Below, one piece after another: positions 45,174-57,179 of a stretch of DNA of 64,000 nucleotides. Below the pieces are notes generated by a model, which was not told where the DNA came from, searched no databases, and saw nothing but the letters and a program-made list of their open reading frames with translations. This stretch comes from Plectosphaerella cucumerina (taxonomy: Eukaryota; Ascomycota; Sordariomycetes; Glomerellales; Plectosphaerellaceae): assembly GCA_020746995.1 (NCBI GenBank), contig JAGPXD010000003.1, positions 1,240,001 through 1,304,000 of the forward strand, given 5' to 3'. Position 1 is the stretch's first letter, and every line of letters begins with the position of its first letter. Made by a program: the position numbers and the translations under genes.

Positions 45174-46577
45174 CTACTGCTCAGGGAACCCCTTTTTCAA
45201 GTTCTCGTACTTCGTCTCCGGATACTCCACGCAGTTAGGCTGCTTCAGTAGTCCGCCCGGCCCGCCGAGCACCTCGACGACGTTACCGATGAGGCTCTGG
45301 TCGCCCGCCTTGTCGGCGCTGCTCTCCCACCACATTCCGCCGCCGAGGCCCCGTTCCATGATGAAATGGGCCTTGCGCCGCGCCATGCTGACCGTATCGT
45401 AGGTGACCAGGCGGCCGTTGGCCGAATCGAAGGACCAGCTGGCACCAATGGCGCCATCGTGGTGCTCTTCGGCCCCGGCGTGCGGGAGGACCTTGTAGTC
45501 GTAGACGCCCTGCTCCCAGGTTCCCTGGCCGACGCCCTGGAAGGGGGAGCCGGGGCCCTGTGTGTTTTCGAAGGCGCGGCCGTAGAGGGGCATGCCGAGG
45601 ACGATCTTGGAGGGGGCGACGCCGCCGGCGATGTAGGCGTCTAGGGCGGCGGAGGTGCTGAAGGGGGTGCTGGCGGGGGCGTCGCCCGAGGGGAAGAGGT
45701 TGGCCTGGTGGCCGGCGAGGGAGTCCCAGGAGCCGGCGTAGTCGTAGGCCATTAGGTTCCAGAAGTCGAGCAGGCGGTCCATCTCGGCGAGGTGGAGGCG
45801 GTTGAAGTTCTGCGGGCCGGCTGGGCAGGCGACTGTGAGTTCGAAGTGTGGACGCGAAGGGAGGGTTGCTGCGTAGGCGTCGAGGGCCGAGCGCACGGCG
45901 GAGAGGAGGGCGACGAGGTCAGTGGCCTCGGCGTCGTTCTGGGGGTATTCCCAGTCAATGTCGATGCCGTCAAAGCCCAGGTTCTTGACGAGATCGACGC
46001 AGGTGCGAGCAAAGGCGTCGCGACCGGACGGAGTAGATGCGGGGCTCTTGAAGTTGGATGAGTAGGTCCAGCCGCCGACGGAGAGGAGGACTTTGAGGTT
46101 GCGATTGCGCTTCTTGAGGAGGTTGAGCTGCTTGAGGCAGCCGTAGAGGTTGGTGCCGACGTCGTTCCACGAGTCGCCTTCCCAATGGATATCCGTGTCA
46201 GCCCATGTGTCGGTTAGAAAGACCTCGCCCGAGTCGCTCTTGACGTTGGCGAAGGCGTAGAGGATGTGTGTGAGGTTCTCAACGGGGAGGTCCTGGGGGC
46301 GGTGTTTCCGAGCGTAGATGGCCCTGGCTTGTTAGCATTCACAGCCCTGAGGCAGTGTGGCGTGAACATCTCACCAGTTGACAAAGTACGCCACCGAGCG
46401 ATAGCCTTCGCTTGAGCCGCCACCCATGTTGGAGGACGGGGGTGTCTGTGAGGGGGTGAAGCTGAAGGGGATCTGGATCTGGGAGAAGACTTCCGTGTAC
46501 TTCTGGAAGAAGAGAAGGGTTGACAGGAGGATAAGCAATGAAGTGATGAAAACTAGCGACGGCCGGGCTATATGCAT
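45174..46577 (-). CDS. GH18 chitinase, class V
   Basis: Two exons (46577-46375 and 46323-45174) encode about 450 residues. The catalytic motif is intact, FDGIDIDWEYP (DxxDxDxE), with the acid/base Glu near residue 193. Other GH18 landmarks are VLLSVGGWTYS, LDFWNLMAYDYAGSWDS, KIVLGMPLYGRAF and GGGMWWESSADK. There is no chitin-binding module. The first about 30 residues form a hydrophobic signal or signal-anchor segment (PSLVFITSLLILLSTLLFF) followed by a Ser/Thr/Pro linker. A second Met at residue 51 (MGGGSSEGYRSVAYF) would give a form without that segment. The enzyme should hydrolyse chitin at the wall or in the medium. Confidence 0.94.
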
Positions 46578-47204
46578 AAGAGGCGGCTGATGACGAGGCC
46601 TGGGAAGGGGAGCTGAGCTCGAGCTGGGGGCGATGTGGAGAAGGGTTGTTGAGGAGGGGAAATCCTGGGGAGGGAGCCAGTCGGCACACGCGGCGGCTGA
46701 GACCTTGGTTGCTTGGATGGCGAGGGGATGGCAGGGTATTTGCTGGGATGTGATGGGAATCTACCAGCGAGCGAGTGAGGTTGTCAAGTTGATGGTCCTT
46801 GAGTGACGGATGATGTCAGAGCGTTTGGGTCCATGTTCCATCCTGATTCGGCCTCAGGACGGGGTCAAGTCGCCCCTGGACCCGGACTGCCGGACGCTTC
46901 GGTAGCATAGCCCGGGAGGGTCTTGATGGAGAAATCAAAGGTCCACCGACAACGACATGGCATCACAGACCCGGCAGAGGGTAGGTCATCAAAAGTCAAG
47001 TGTTCCCATTTGCATCGTCATTGCCAGCCTCTGATGGGCGTATGATCTATGCTACACCAACGCCGTTTTCGCGGCCATCCTTCCTTAGCCGACTGAATGC
47101 CGAACCGGATTCCTTTTCCGTGGTAGAAAGAACTCCCCGAACCATCATTGTCATCCTCCCCAGAAGCCGCCGTGTCAATCCATCATTGCGTGGGTCGATT
47201 TCGC
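46578..47204. promoter_or_regulatory. Intergenic between chitinase 5' end and ubiquitin-eS31 3' end
   Basis: Chitinase promoter and ubiquitin-eS31 3' flank, tandem on the minus strand. No gene is supported and no TATA box is clear. Confidence 0.45.
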
Positions 47205-47725
47205 TTATTTCTGGTCGAAGACGTAGGTCAGGTGGCAGCGGCCGCAGTACTGCCTGTCCTGCATGGCGGCCATGAAGATACCGGCACCGCACTGTCGTGA
47301 ATTGTCAGCATTTGCCACCGCCGCATGTCTCTCGGATGTCTGCCACATACCTCGGGCGAGGGGCACTCGCGGCGAAGGCGCTCGATCTTGCCGTCAGAGT
47401 CCACCTTGTAGTACTTGAGGACGGCCAGCTTGGTCTTCTTGCGCTTGTGCTTGATCTTCTTGGGGGTGGTGTAGACCTTCTTCTTCCTCTTCTTGCCACC
47501 ACCACGCAGGCGCAGCACGAGGTGAAGGGTCGACTCCTTCTGGATGTTGTAGTCGGAGAGGGTGCGGCCATCCTCGAGCTGCTTGCCAGCGAAGATCAGG
47601 CGCTGCTGGTCAGGGGGGATGCCCTCCTTGTCCTGGATCTTGGACTTGACATTGTCGATGGTGTCGGACGACTCCACCTCAAGGGTGATAGTCTTGCCCG
47701 TGAGGGTCTTGACGAAGATCTGCAT
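47205..47725 (-). CDS. RPS31: Ubiquitin-eS31 ribosomal fusion protein
   Basis: Two exons (47725-47351 and 47291-47205) encode 153 residues. The first 76 are a complete ubiquitin (starting [18 protein letters not shown], ending LVLRLRGG). The rest is eS31: a basic linker ([20 protein letters not shown]) and a zinc ribbon whose cysteines are split by the intron (RRECPSPE joined to [20 protein letters not shown]). The fusion is cleaved after RGG to release ubiquitin and the 40S protein. Reading straight through the intron would replace the second half of the zinc ribbon, so the spliced model is required. It is divergent from eS26. Confidence 0.97.
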
Positions 47726-48542
47726 GGTGCCTGCTGGGAGGGATTAGACTTCTTGCTGCCAAAGCGGTCGTGCGTCTGCCTCTGCGCTCGGGGGAGGGGG
47801 GAAATCCATCATGCGACAACGTATCCCATTGCGAGGATCCAGAGATGTCGAGAATCTGAGGACTCGCTGACGATTTTGTGCGTCCAAGGCGCGCCGACCT
47901 CAGCGCCCAGGCGGGAAGGGCGGCGAAAAGCGCTCGAACTCGAAAGAGCGCTGAGGCCGGGCGGCAGCCAGGAAAATCATCTGGGAACAAAGATCATGAT
48001 GGTGTAGGGCGCGAACGCAGGGCAGACGAGCAGCATCTTCCAGACATACCTCGACAATATGACTATTGCCTTCCTAAGCAATCCTTCAGATGGTGCGGAT
48101 GTCGAGGTTCGGAGGAGGAGGGAGTCGGGGGAGGAGGCGAGAGAAAGTCAGTCGAAAAGAATGGATTGGTGCTAGTGGGGCGCGCGCAGGCCTGTCGTTG
48201 GGTGGCGGGCAGCTCAGGGCTTGGGTCCGTCCCCTTGTTGCCGCTGCGCGCTTGGTGGGCTGGCCGCCCGCGTGGCCAGCCTACGCGATCACCTGACTAG
48301 GGTTTGCACCGATTTTTGTGCGCCCCACCGCGGGTTTCGCCCTCCCCTCCAGCCGGTGCTCTGCGTCGCTGTACCATCCCAAGGCGCGCCTCGCTATCAC
48401 TGGTCCTCTCAAGCCCCGGTCCCCAGCCCACCGAACTTTTCTCTGAACCAGACATCAGAAAAGCTCCGTACGTCTCTTACCTGGCCCCTTCTTCTTCCCT
48501 CCTTCAGCCCACTAACCCACAGCTCACCAGACAACCGCAACC
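47726..48542. promoter_or_regulatory. Divergent promoter between ubiquitin-eS31 and eS26
   Basis: 817 bases separate two ribosomal-protein start codons pointing apart. TAGGGTTT is at 48298-48305, about 240 bases before the eS26 ATG, and a CT-rich stretch lies near 48490. Open frames through the region are not credible genes. Co-regulation of two 40S proteins from one region is plausible. Confidence 0.55.
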
Positions 48543-49318
48543 ATGGTCAAGAAGAGAAAGAACAAGTACGATCTACAGCCTCTCCCCCTCTAGCCCGCAC
48601 GTCGCCATGGGATCTTTCGCAATGTCGCCTGTCATCGATGTCGGCATCGCTGCCGCCGCCAGAGTCCGAACCGCTAGGTGGAACTTGACGACGATTGCGC
48701 TGCCGCACGACGATATTCGACGCGAACCCCATTGACTGCCCTGCGCGCATCGCCAGAACACATGTACTGACTTCTCCCCAGCGGCCGCAACAAGAAGGGC
48801 CGCGGCCACGTCAAGCCCATCCGCTGCAGCAACTGCTCGCGATGCACGCCCAAGGACAAGGCCATCAAGAGGTTCACCATCCGCAACATGGTTGAGTCTG
48901 CTGCTATCCGTACGTCGCCTTGCCCTCCTCTTCCACAACCCACCCGCTAACCCCTCACAGGTGACATCTCCGATGCCTCGGTCTTCGCCGAGTACACGGT
49001 TCCCAAGATGTACCTGAAGCTGCAGTACTGCGTCTCTTGCGCCATCCACGGCAAGATTGTCCGGTACGTCAGTCGCTGGGAGCGACGACTACGCGCATCT
49101 GTGCGCGTATGCGTTTCAGATGAGCCTTGGTCGTTTCCTTCAAAACGATTCCCCCCTCCCTCTCCCCTCGTCGTAAGTGAGAACAGCCGTATCGCTGACA
49201 CGCCCGATCTAGCGTCCGCTCCGTCGTCGGCCGCCGCAACCGTGCCCCTCCTCCTCGCGTCCGCTACAACAAGGACGGCAAGAAGATCGTCCCCAAGGTC
49301 GATGCCAAGGCCGCGTAA
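48543..49318 (+). CDS. RPS26: Small-subunit ribosomal protein eS26 (Rps26)
   Basis: Four short exons (48543-48565, 48782-48909, 48961-49063, 49213-49318) give 119 residues; no single open frame reveals the gene. The joined protein begins MVKKRKNNGRNKKGRGHVK and then IRCSNCSRCTPKDKAIKRF. It continues with VPKMYLKLQYCVSCAIHGK, whose CxxC pairs bind zinc, and ends with VRSVVGRRNRAPPPRVRY. Length and motifs match eS26 of the 40S platform near the mRNA exit channel. The first intron (216 bases) and the third (149 bases) are long for this window, as is common in ribosomal-protein genes. I looked for snoRNA boxes in intron 1 and saw none that were convincing. Confidence 0.95.
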
Positions 49319-49584
49319 GGCACCTCTTCGACACAGTGGAGTGATGGATTTTTCGGCACACGCAGCGGATGAAACAAAACGGCATCAGGTCAAAAGTCTT
49401 CTCTTTTTTCCGCGGGTTCATGAATCATGGGATCATGGCATGGCAGGACGGGGAATACTCGGTGTTGACTAGGAGGATCGAGCAATAGCACTCGATAACA
49501 AGTGACGTTACAACAATGAGACGATTGTCTGGTGTGACGTCTCGTACGAAAGTGATGATCAAAGTGCGGAGCTCTCGAGGGAGT

Positions 49585-51788
49585 TTACCAGGAGGGGTCG
49601 CCCCCTGACATTCTCCCGTTGCTCTGCCCGTCTCCCCCGGACCAGATGTGGATCGACCTGCTGCCCCTGACGCCGACGGGGCCGGGGGGTGAGTGACACT
49701 CAGTTCCGTTGACGCAGATGTTGAACCCACAGCAGCTATCGAGGAGACATACGCCTCCATCAGCGCAAGGGTTCGTGGCGTTGCAGGCGGGATATTCCCG
49801 GCACAGTCTGCTTCTGAATGCCACACCTGCAGGCGCTCCATCGCCGCCCCCGAGAGTGGTCCCGCAGATGCAGTCGCTGCCGGGCACCCGGTTCTCGCGA
49901 CCATAGTACACGCCCCTCTCGTCGCGGATGCATGTGCCTGGCTTCTGACAGCAGGCCACCTGCTCCGGGTCCGTCACGACAAGACGATACTCCTGGGTGG
50001 TTTTGGGTGTGCTTGTGAAGGTGTCCAAGACCTGGGGCGGCAAGGGAGGGTAGATATCTTCGCCTGATGCCATGCTCGACGATACGGTCAAATTTTGTGC
50101 CTGGACAACGTTGTGAAGCTGCTGGCATGCCTGGCGCTTCATATCCCTGGCGGCGTCTCCGGCGACGAGGTCCCCCATAGCAGTACCTCCGAGTGTGTTC
50201 CTTCCAAAGTGGTCCGTGGCGCGGCGCCAGAAGGCCATGAACGAGTCCAGGGTCTGCGAAAGCGTCACCGTATCCCAGGGTCTCAGACCGAGAGTTGGGT
50301 CCTGGAATGGCTGGAAGAGAGCTCGCTTGGTAACCACTTTCTCGAGCTCGTTCAAGAGAAGCGTCCAGGCGGTGGCAAGATCAGGACACAGACCCCGAGG
50401 AGCGCCTCGCGTCAGATAGTCGATGGCCAGTTGGACTGAGGCCTCGCATCTCATCTGGCCCGAAGATTCAGTCGGCAGCCCACATGATGCCACGAATGTT
50501 CCTGGGAATCCTGGGTACGTCGCACATCGAGACGAGCCGACCTTGACATCCAGCATGACGTTTTCCCTCAACCCCTCGTCGCATTGGTCTTTCATATGGA
50601 GGATTACGAAGAAATTCTGCATTGAGAACATGCGTCGAGGCGTGACGGTACCGGGCTCACCACCCACAGCGGGTACGGTTTGGTTCAGAGGCATAGCTCG
50701 TCCACTGCACGTCGAGTTGGAGAGCCTGTTCATCTGATCGAAGAGGCCATCAACAAGGACTGAGGACGTGACGCTGCAGTCCTGATTGGCAAAGTGGACG
50801 CCCTTCCCGTCGATGCTGATCGTGAGGCCGTCTGAGTTGGTGAGCGCGAATTGGTCTGGGCTGGTCAGGTCGATGATGAAGGACGTGGTGCTCGTGTCGA
50901 CCACCTTCATGTACTTGATGTCCGTTCCTTCTTTGTTGAGGATAACCGAGTCGACGTAAGGCGCGGTTCGTGTTGTGTTGAAGCGTGCCTCTTCAAGCTC
51001 GGAAACCGCCGTTGGGAGGGCGTAGCAGCTGCTGGCATCCATCTCCCCCGCGATCGATAGATCTTCAAAGTCGCTGTCAAAAGTCATGGTGGGCGTGGTG
51101 GCTGTAAGAGTGGTGCTCGTGTTGGTAGTCCTCAGGCTCGAGGAGCTTGACGGCCGAAGCACGCTCGAGCTGGGAAAGAGGCGGCGAGATGTTCCGCCAT
51201 TGCTGGTAATAATGCTTGCAGATCTGATAGTTGTCGAAGAGGTAGAAGACTGCCTTTGGGGACGTCGGTCGATAGGTCTTCTGGTGAACTGACTTGTGGT
51301 AGAGGTGCTTGAGGACGTCGTGCGGCTTCCTCCTGAGACCAATGTTGGTGACTCTGTGTCATCCGCCTCACATACTGTAGAAGATGAATCCGTGGATGAG
51401 GTGCTAGAGCTGCGAGAAGAGGGTGAGGTCAAAGTAGGCTGGGGGCGAGCAGTCTCGAAAGCAGTAGAAGACGATGTGCCACTCGTGGGAGAAGAAGCAG
51501 TTGCTTGTTGAAGGAGGCAGGAACACTGGATATCGTCAGCCATCTTCCGCACCCCATCATACTTATTAGGTCACATACCGCAGGGGAAAGAACTCCAGGC
51601 GCATAAGTCGTGGTGGCAACCTCGCTGGGCAAAGCCAAAGTTGTGATTGCGCCAGGAGAGAGCAGAACGACACAGTACGGTATCCCGCCATGACGCTCCA
51701 AGCCCCGAATCAAGTTATCAGGGGTACAATTCCCCGATATCAGGGCCGGCAAGAGGGCCAGAACGGCAAAGATGGCAGGGAGACGCAT
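49585..51788 (-). CDS. Secreted Ser/Thr-rich protein with cysteine-rich C-terminus
   Basis: Two exons (51788-51579 and 51525-49585) encode about 716 residues. A signal peptide (MRLPAIFAVLALLPALISG) precedes an N-terminal module that starts NCTPDNLIRGLERH and is closed after the splice by CSCLLQQ; I recall this CxxDNxxRxLxR...CSCL layout from many uncharacterised Sordariomycete secreted proteins. About 110 Ser/Thr-rich residues follow, probably O-glycosylated, then a large globular region (residues about 230-560). The last 120 residues hold many Cys in EGF-like spacing (CREYPACNATNPCADGGVC). There is no C-terminal hydrophobic tail, so it is probably soluble or wall-linked. Function is unknown. 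It is convergent with eS26. Confidence 0.8.
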
Positions 51789-52590
51789 GGTGGACGAGTC
51801 TGAATCGATGCTGTGGTCGGTGATATCGTAGAGCATGAGCAAGGGAAACAGTCCTGGGCACCACAGGATGTTTTATCAATGTCCCAGGACCGAAGCACAT
51901 GTCACGACGGCCGTCTTCCCCGAGCAACACCAAAAGCTTGGCTCAGCCTCAGGGGGGCTGACGATCAGGACATCTGCCGGCCAGCCGAGAAAGGGCTGTT
52001 GTTGACCCAGACAGCGACGGTCCCTCAGACAAAAGAGGCGTCGTCGTCAGCTCGACAAATCCCCTTGTGTGCCTCGCTACCCCGTACTCGCCGAAGCCTC
52101 GCCAGCAAAGGTACAAGTAGTAATCACCAGTCTCAGAGCCTCAATATCCCAAACACAACATACTCTGACATCTGGAAGCCTGACGTCCGAGACCTCAACC
52201 CCGTATTCCCCACGAACTAGCGAATCTCCTCATGCGACCATCCGAGACCTCAGTCTCGCCCGCGCAGCATCTCAGCGTCAGCCGCTGCCTCGTGCAACCC
52301 CATCACGCTTCAATCACGTTGTCATTCGCTGCATGGACTCGGTGGAAATGAAGCTCACCGTCAAGACCAGAAACCCCAAGGGCTCACTCAGGAGGGTCGA
52401 GCAAAGACAAAAACAAAACTCCATTTCCTTAGGTATCGTCATTACATCTGGCCGTCCGGTCCCACCGATCCTTTCCTCATGCAGTCATTATCAAGTGTAT
52501 ACACAGCCGCCCAGGCCGTACAGGAGCTCCCATGTCCAATGTATCCTGCGTCATCCTTGGAGCACCACCAACACCTCGTCAGAAGCGACA
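51789..52590. other. Intergenic between secreted-protein 5' end and SMC4 3' end
   Basis: Promoter of the secreted-protein gene and the SMC4 3' flank. A plus-strand frame that starts here and runs into SMC4 (52069-53499) is antisense noise. Confidence 0.5.
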
Positions 52591-55500
52591 TTAACGGAAG
52601 GCCAGCTGCGTCGTATGCCCGAATCCTTGTTGCGGTTGCTGTGGCGCGGCTGGCCTCCTCCCGGTGATGTAGTCCTGGTTCTCAATCGTCACACTCTTGG
52701 TCATGTGGTTGACCTTGTAGACGCCGACGAGGCGCGCCGCGAGCTCGAACATGTTGTTCCGAAGGGAGATGACGATGAACTGGGCGTTCTTGGTACGCTC
52801 CTTGATGTAGTTGGCCACAATGGACACCTGAGACATGTCAGCTGCTGGGAACCGGCGAGGCGGGGGTTGCAGGGTACTCACGTTGCGGAAATCCAGGGCC
52901 GCATCAATCTCGTCCATGACGTACAGCGGCGTCGGCTTGTAGTGGTGCAAGGCGAAGACGAGCGCCAGACTGCTGAGGGTCTTTTCGCCACCAGACAGGT
53001 TGCTGATGTTCTTCCACGACTTCTTGGGAGGCATGACGCTGAAGAGAATGCCCTCGCTGAAGGGGTCCAGCGAGTCAACCAGCTCAAGCTCGGCGTTGCC
53101 GCCCATGGTGATCATCTGGTACATTTCCTTGAGACGCAGGGAGATGGTGCTGAAGCCCTCCATGAAACCTTCGAGACGCAGGCGGCGGAGCTCGTCCAGC
53201 CGCTTCTTGGCGACATCGCGAGAACTGACGGCGGCAGCAAGATCCGAAGAGCGAGCGGCGTGCTCCTCCACGCGGCGGCGATACTCGGCCAGAACACCCA
53301 GATCCACGTTGACGTTCTGCGTCTTCTCCTCGAGCGCGGCAATCTCGCCCTTGATCTTCTCCTTGCTCATGTCGGCAAGCTCGTCGGGAGTGTAAACAGG
53401 CAGCATGTTGGGCTGGCGGACAGGGCCGGTGGGGTCGATATGTTGGACCGTGTTGTCTTCCGCCGTGGACATGGATACATCTTCATCGACTTCGTCTGAA
53501 GGCTCCTTGGTCGCGTCATCCTCCTCACCCTCCTCGCTCTTTGCTGTGCCCCGCGTAGGAGTAGACGGGGCGTCTTCAGCCGGAGCGGGGGCAGCAGAGG
53601 CGCCGATGAGATCTTCGACGTCCTGAAGCACCAGCTTGGAGAGCTTGTCGTCCCAGTAGCGCAGACGCTTCTGGTTTTCCACCAGCTGCTTCTGGTTCTC
53701 CTCAAGCTTGTTCTTCATCTCAATCTCAACAGCTCTTGTCTCGTTGAGCTCGGCTGTCTTGTCGTCGAGCTCGGCCTTGAGAGCGGACAGCTCCTGCTTC
53801 TTGACGGCTAAGGCTTCCTGGGCCTCATTGACCCGGTTTTTGAGGGTCTCGGCCTTTTCGCCCTGGTTCTCGATCTCGTCATCGAGCTTCTCGAGGTCCT
53901 TGATAGCAGCCTCGATTTCTTTGGTGGCCTTGGCGTGGTCCTTCTCCAACTTGACCTTTTGCTTCTCCGCCTTGACTGTCCTGACCTCAGCATTGGAGAT
54001 CTCCTCTTGATGCGAGGCGAGCTCCTCCTTGAGGGCGTCAACATTGGCGCGCTTGATCCGAAGCTTCTCACCACCCGCCTCCATGATCTTGTCCTGCAAG
54101 GCCTTGATCTCCTCCTCAACGCCCGCGGTCTCGCCATGGAGCTTCTCAATCTCTTTGTTGAGCTTGGCGACCTCCTTCTCGAGGACAGCGACACGGTTGT
54201 CGTCGGACTCGGACGGCTGGTGCTCCTTGGCGAGGTCCTTGACACGACGTTGAGCATCGGCAAGATTCTTGGCTGCACTCTCAATTTCGAGCTGGATCTT
54301 CTGCATCCGGACATCGAGCTTGGGGATTTCGTCGTTGACTTCCCTGAGGCGGTTCTCTCGATCCCGCTGGTACTCCTGCCACTCCTGGAACTTCTGTTCG
54401 AGAGATTCCAGGTCGTTCTCAAGCTTGGTCACCGCCTCCCTGCTTGTGCCTGAGGAAATCTTGGAGGACATCAAGCCCTTCTTCACCGTGGTGCCACCAC
54501 CAGACATGGTACCGGACTTGTCGATGAGCTCGCCATCGAGAGTGACGACACGCCATCTCTTGGCGCCGTAGGCAATTCTGTTGGCTTGCTGGAGGTCCTT
54601 CGCCACGAGCGTATCCTGGAGAGCGTGGTAGAACGCAGGGCGGAACACGTCGTCCTTGGCCTTGACAAGATCAAACAGACGGGGCGCGTTCTCTGGCGTC
54701 TCGATCGGCTGCATGTCGCGGGCCCTGAGCTTATCCAGGCAGATGAAATTGCCGCGGCCCATATTCGTCTTGCGAAGGTACTCGATGCATTGCTGGCCTG
54801 CATCGACGGTGTCGGTAACGAAATTGTCGAGCTGGGGGCATGCCGTCGAGATGGCGATGTCGTACTTCTGGTCGATGGCACCGAGATTACCCAGACGCCC
54901 GTGGAATCCTTCAATACGGCCGGACTCCTTCATGCGCATCAGCGCCGTCAAGACCTGGCCTTGCGATTTTGTCTGAGACAGGCTGGACCTGGCCTCGTCA
55001 GCCCTCTGGCGGGCATTGGAGACCTTCTGCCTGATCCTGGGCTCGTCGCGGCTAAGCTCTTCGAGCTCACCGCCGAGATCCCTGGCTTCCTGCTCAAGCT
55101 TGGCCTTCTCCGATTGGCACTCTTCGAGCTCCTGAAGCTTGACCTCCCGGCTCTCTTTGATCGAGGCAATCTTGGTCTTCATCTCGGCGATGGCAACCTC
55201 ACCGGCGCTGGCCTTCTCCTGGAGGATAGTCATCTCGCTCTCGGCCACCGCGATGGCTGATTGCTTCTGGTTAATTTTCTCCATCCAAGGGTCAAGGGAC
55301 TTTTGCTTCATAGCAATCTCGTCGGAGAACTTTTGAGTCTTGCCCTTGAGGCTGTCCCTGATGGCCACGAGCTCGGCCTCCTCCTCCTCAATCCTGACCT
55401 CGAGCGAGGCGACCTCAGCGTTGCGAGTTTCGATTTCTTCGGCGCATTCTGCCACGGTCTGCTCGGCTTCGGCGACAGATTTTTCGCAGTTGTCGATGGT

Positions 55501-57179
55501 CTTCTGGTGTTTCTTCTGCTTGTCGTTCAGGAACTTGCGCTTTTCGTCAAACTTGACGCGCTCCTGCTCGAACTTGGCCAGGTCCTTGGCAAGAGTCTGC
55601 ACGCCCTTCTCCTCGGCCTCAAACTCCTTGCTGCCCTGGGTGTAGTCCTTTTGGAGCTCCTTGATGACCTTGGAGTTGCCTTCGTGCTTCTCCATCTCGA
55701 CGTCGAGCTGTGCCTGGAGCTGGTTGATGGCTTCCTCGGACACGGCCACGTTGTCGTTGCACTCGCTGATGTACAGCTGGTACAGAGCAGATTGCTTGAT
55801 GGCGAGCTCGTTCTCGTCGCGAATGAAGGCAAGTGCCTTCTCCTTCTTGTCTTCGAGGCCGTTCCTCTCCTTCTCGACGTGTTGCACGCGGCCGCTCTTT
55901 TCGACACAGACTTCGTTGAGTGTCTCGACTTCCGTTGCGGTTTCCTCGATCGGCGTCTTGTATCTGGAGGTTCCGATAATGTCTTCGAGGTACTCGAGGA
56001 GGCCGTCGTCGTGCTCGTTGGCAGCCTTGGGCTTCATCTGGGCGATGGACTCGACCTCACCCTGAAGAATCAGGAAACGCTTGTGGTCCAGGTCGATGCC
56101 ACGTCCCCGCAGAAGGCCTGTGACGGCAGTGAAGTTGGAGGACTTTCCGTCAATGTAGTATTGGCTCGAGTTGTTCTTGAACGCCTTGCGAGAGACGATG
56201 AGCTGCGAATCGGGGATGTCGACTGGTCCACCACCACCGGGCTACGAATGTCAGTCTAGTTCAAGCTGGCGGCTTGGTGGGAGCGACGTACCTGGTCAAT
56301 GACCTCCTTGAAATGCACAGCAACCTCGCAGTAGTCGAGATTGGGGTGTTGGGCCGAGTTGTGAATCAGCGCGGACAGCTTGCCCTGGCGCATCTTGCTG
56401 GCGCGGAAGCCAAACACGAACAGCAGGGAGTCGATGACGTTTGACTTTCCAGAGCCGTTGGGTCCCACCACGGACGAGAATGAGGCATGGAAGGGACCGA
56501 CCTCCTGCCGGCCAGCGTAACTCTTGAAGTTTGTCAAAATGAGGTACGTGATGACGAGGCGGGGCTTCGGGCCGGTGTCCTCGACGACGGGAGGCGCCAA
56601 GGTTCGCGACTTGAGAACGATGTCCATGGGCTTCTCCAGCACCGTATCCATGACCCGGATGGGCTTGACCGCGGCCTGGGTCTCGTCCGGGATCGCAGAT
56701 TGCTCGTTGATACTGCTCATTGTGATATCGGCGAGCGGCGCGGCATGGAGCTTCGAGTTTTCCGGCGACGCCGAGGCCTTTGGCGTCATGAGCGACGCAT
56801 CGAGGTCAGGCGTGGTGGCTTTGGCGGGCAGAGGCGCAGCGCTCTTGCGCGGTCTCCGAGCCGGCTTCTTCTCTGGAGCCTCCAGGACTGTCGCAGAAGT
56901 CATGTCGGGGTCAAAGATCTCGCTTGGCTCGATGGAAGCGGTTGCTACGCTCTTCTTTGGTCGGCCTCGCGGACGCGGCGCTGATGATCCCGCTGGCGCG
57001 GCAGATAGACTTGTGCGACTCCGAGTCTGGCGTCGCGGGCTTTTCGCGACGGCGGGTGTGTAGTCTTCTTCATCATCATCCTGAAGTTTCGTGGTGGTAT
57101 TCGCGAGCTCGTCTTCATCCGAGGATTCGATGATGGTAGACTGATTCCGCGTACGGCGCGGCCTTGCTGTGGACGACAT
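52591..57179 (-). CDS. SMC4: Condensin subunit Smc4
   Basis: Three exons (57179-56292, 56241-52882, 52827-52591) encode about 1,494 residues. A basic N-terminal extension of about 210 residues precedes the SMC head: LILTNFKSYAGRQEVGPF and the Walker A loop GPNGSGKSN. Long coiled coils flank a hinge at about residues 735-860 (GFHGRLGNLGAIDQKYDIAI, NMGRGNFICLDKL). The C-terminal head has the signature NLSGGEKTLSSLALVFALHH and Walker B LYVMDEIDAALDFRN. Smc4 pairs with Smc2 for mitotic chromosome condensation. An acidic, Thr-rich segment before the last coil (EEGEEDDATKEPSDEVDED) may be phosphorylated. The 54-base last intron keeps the frame open if retained (see findings). Confidence 0.95.

Noticed and set aside
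48566..48781. snoRNA inside the long first intron of eS26
   Set aside because: No convincing C/D pair or H/ACA hinge and tail could be placed by eye.
52069..53499. 476-codon plus-strand frame over the SMC4 3' end
   Set aside because: Antisense to SMC4 coding sequence and starts in intergenic DNA without a domain.
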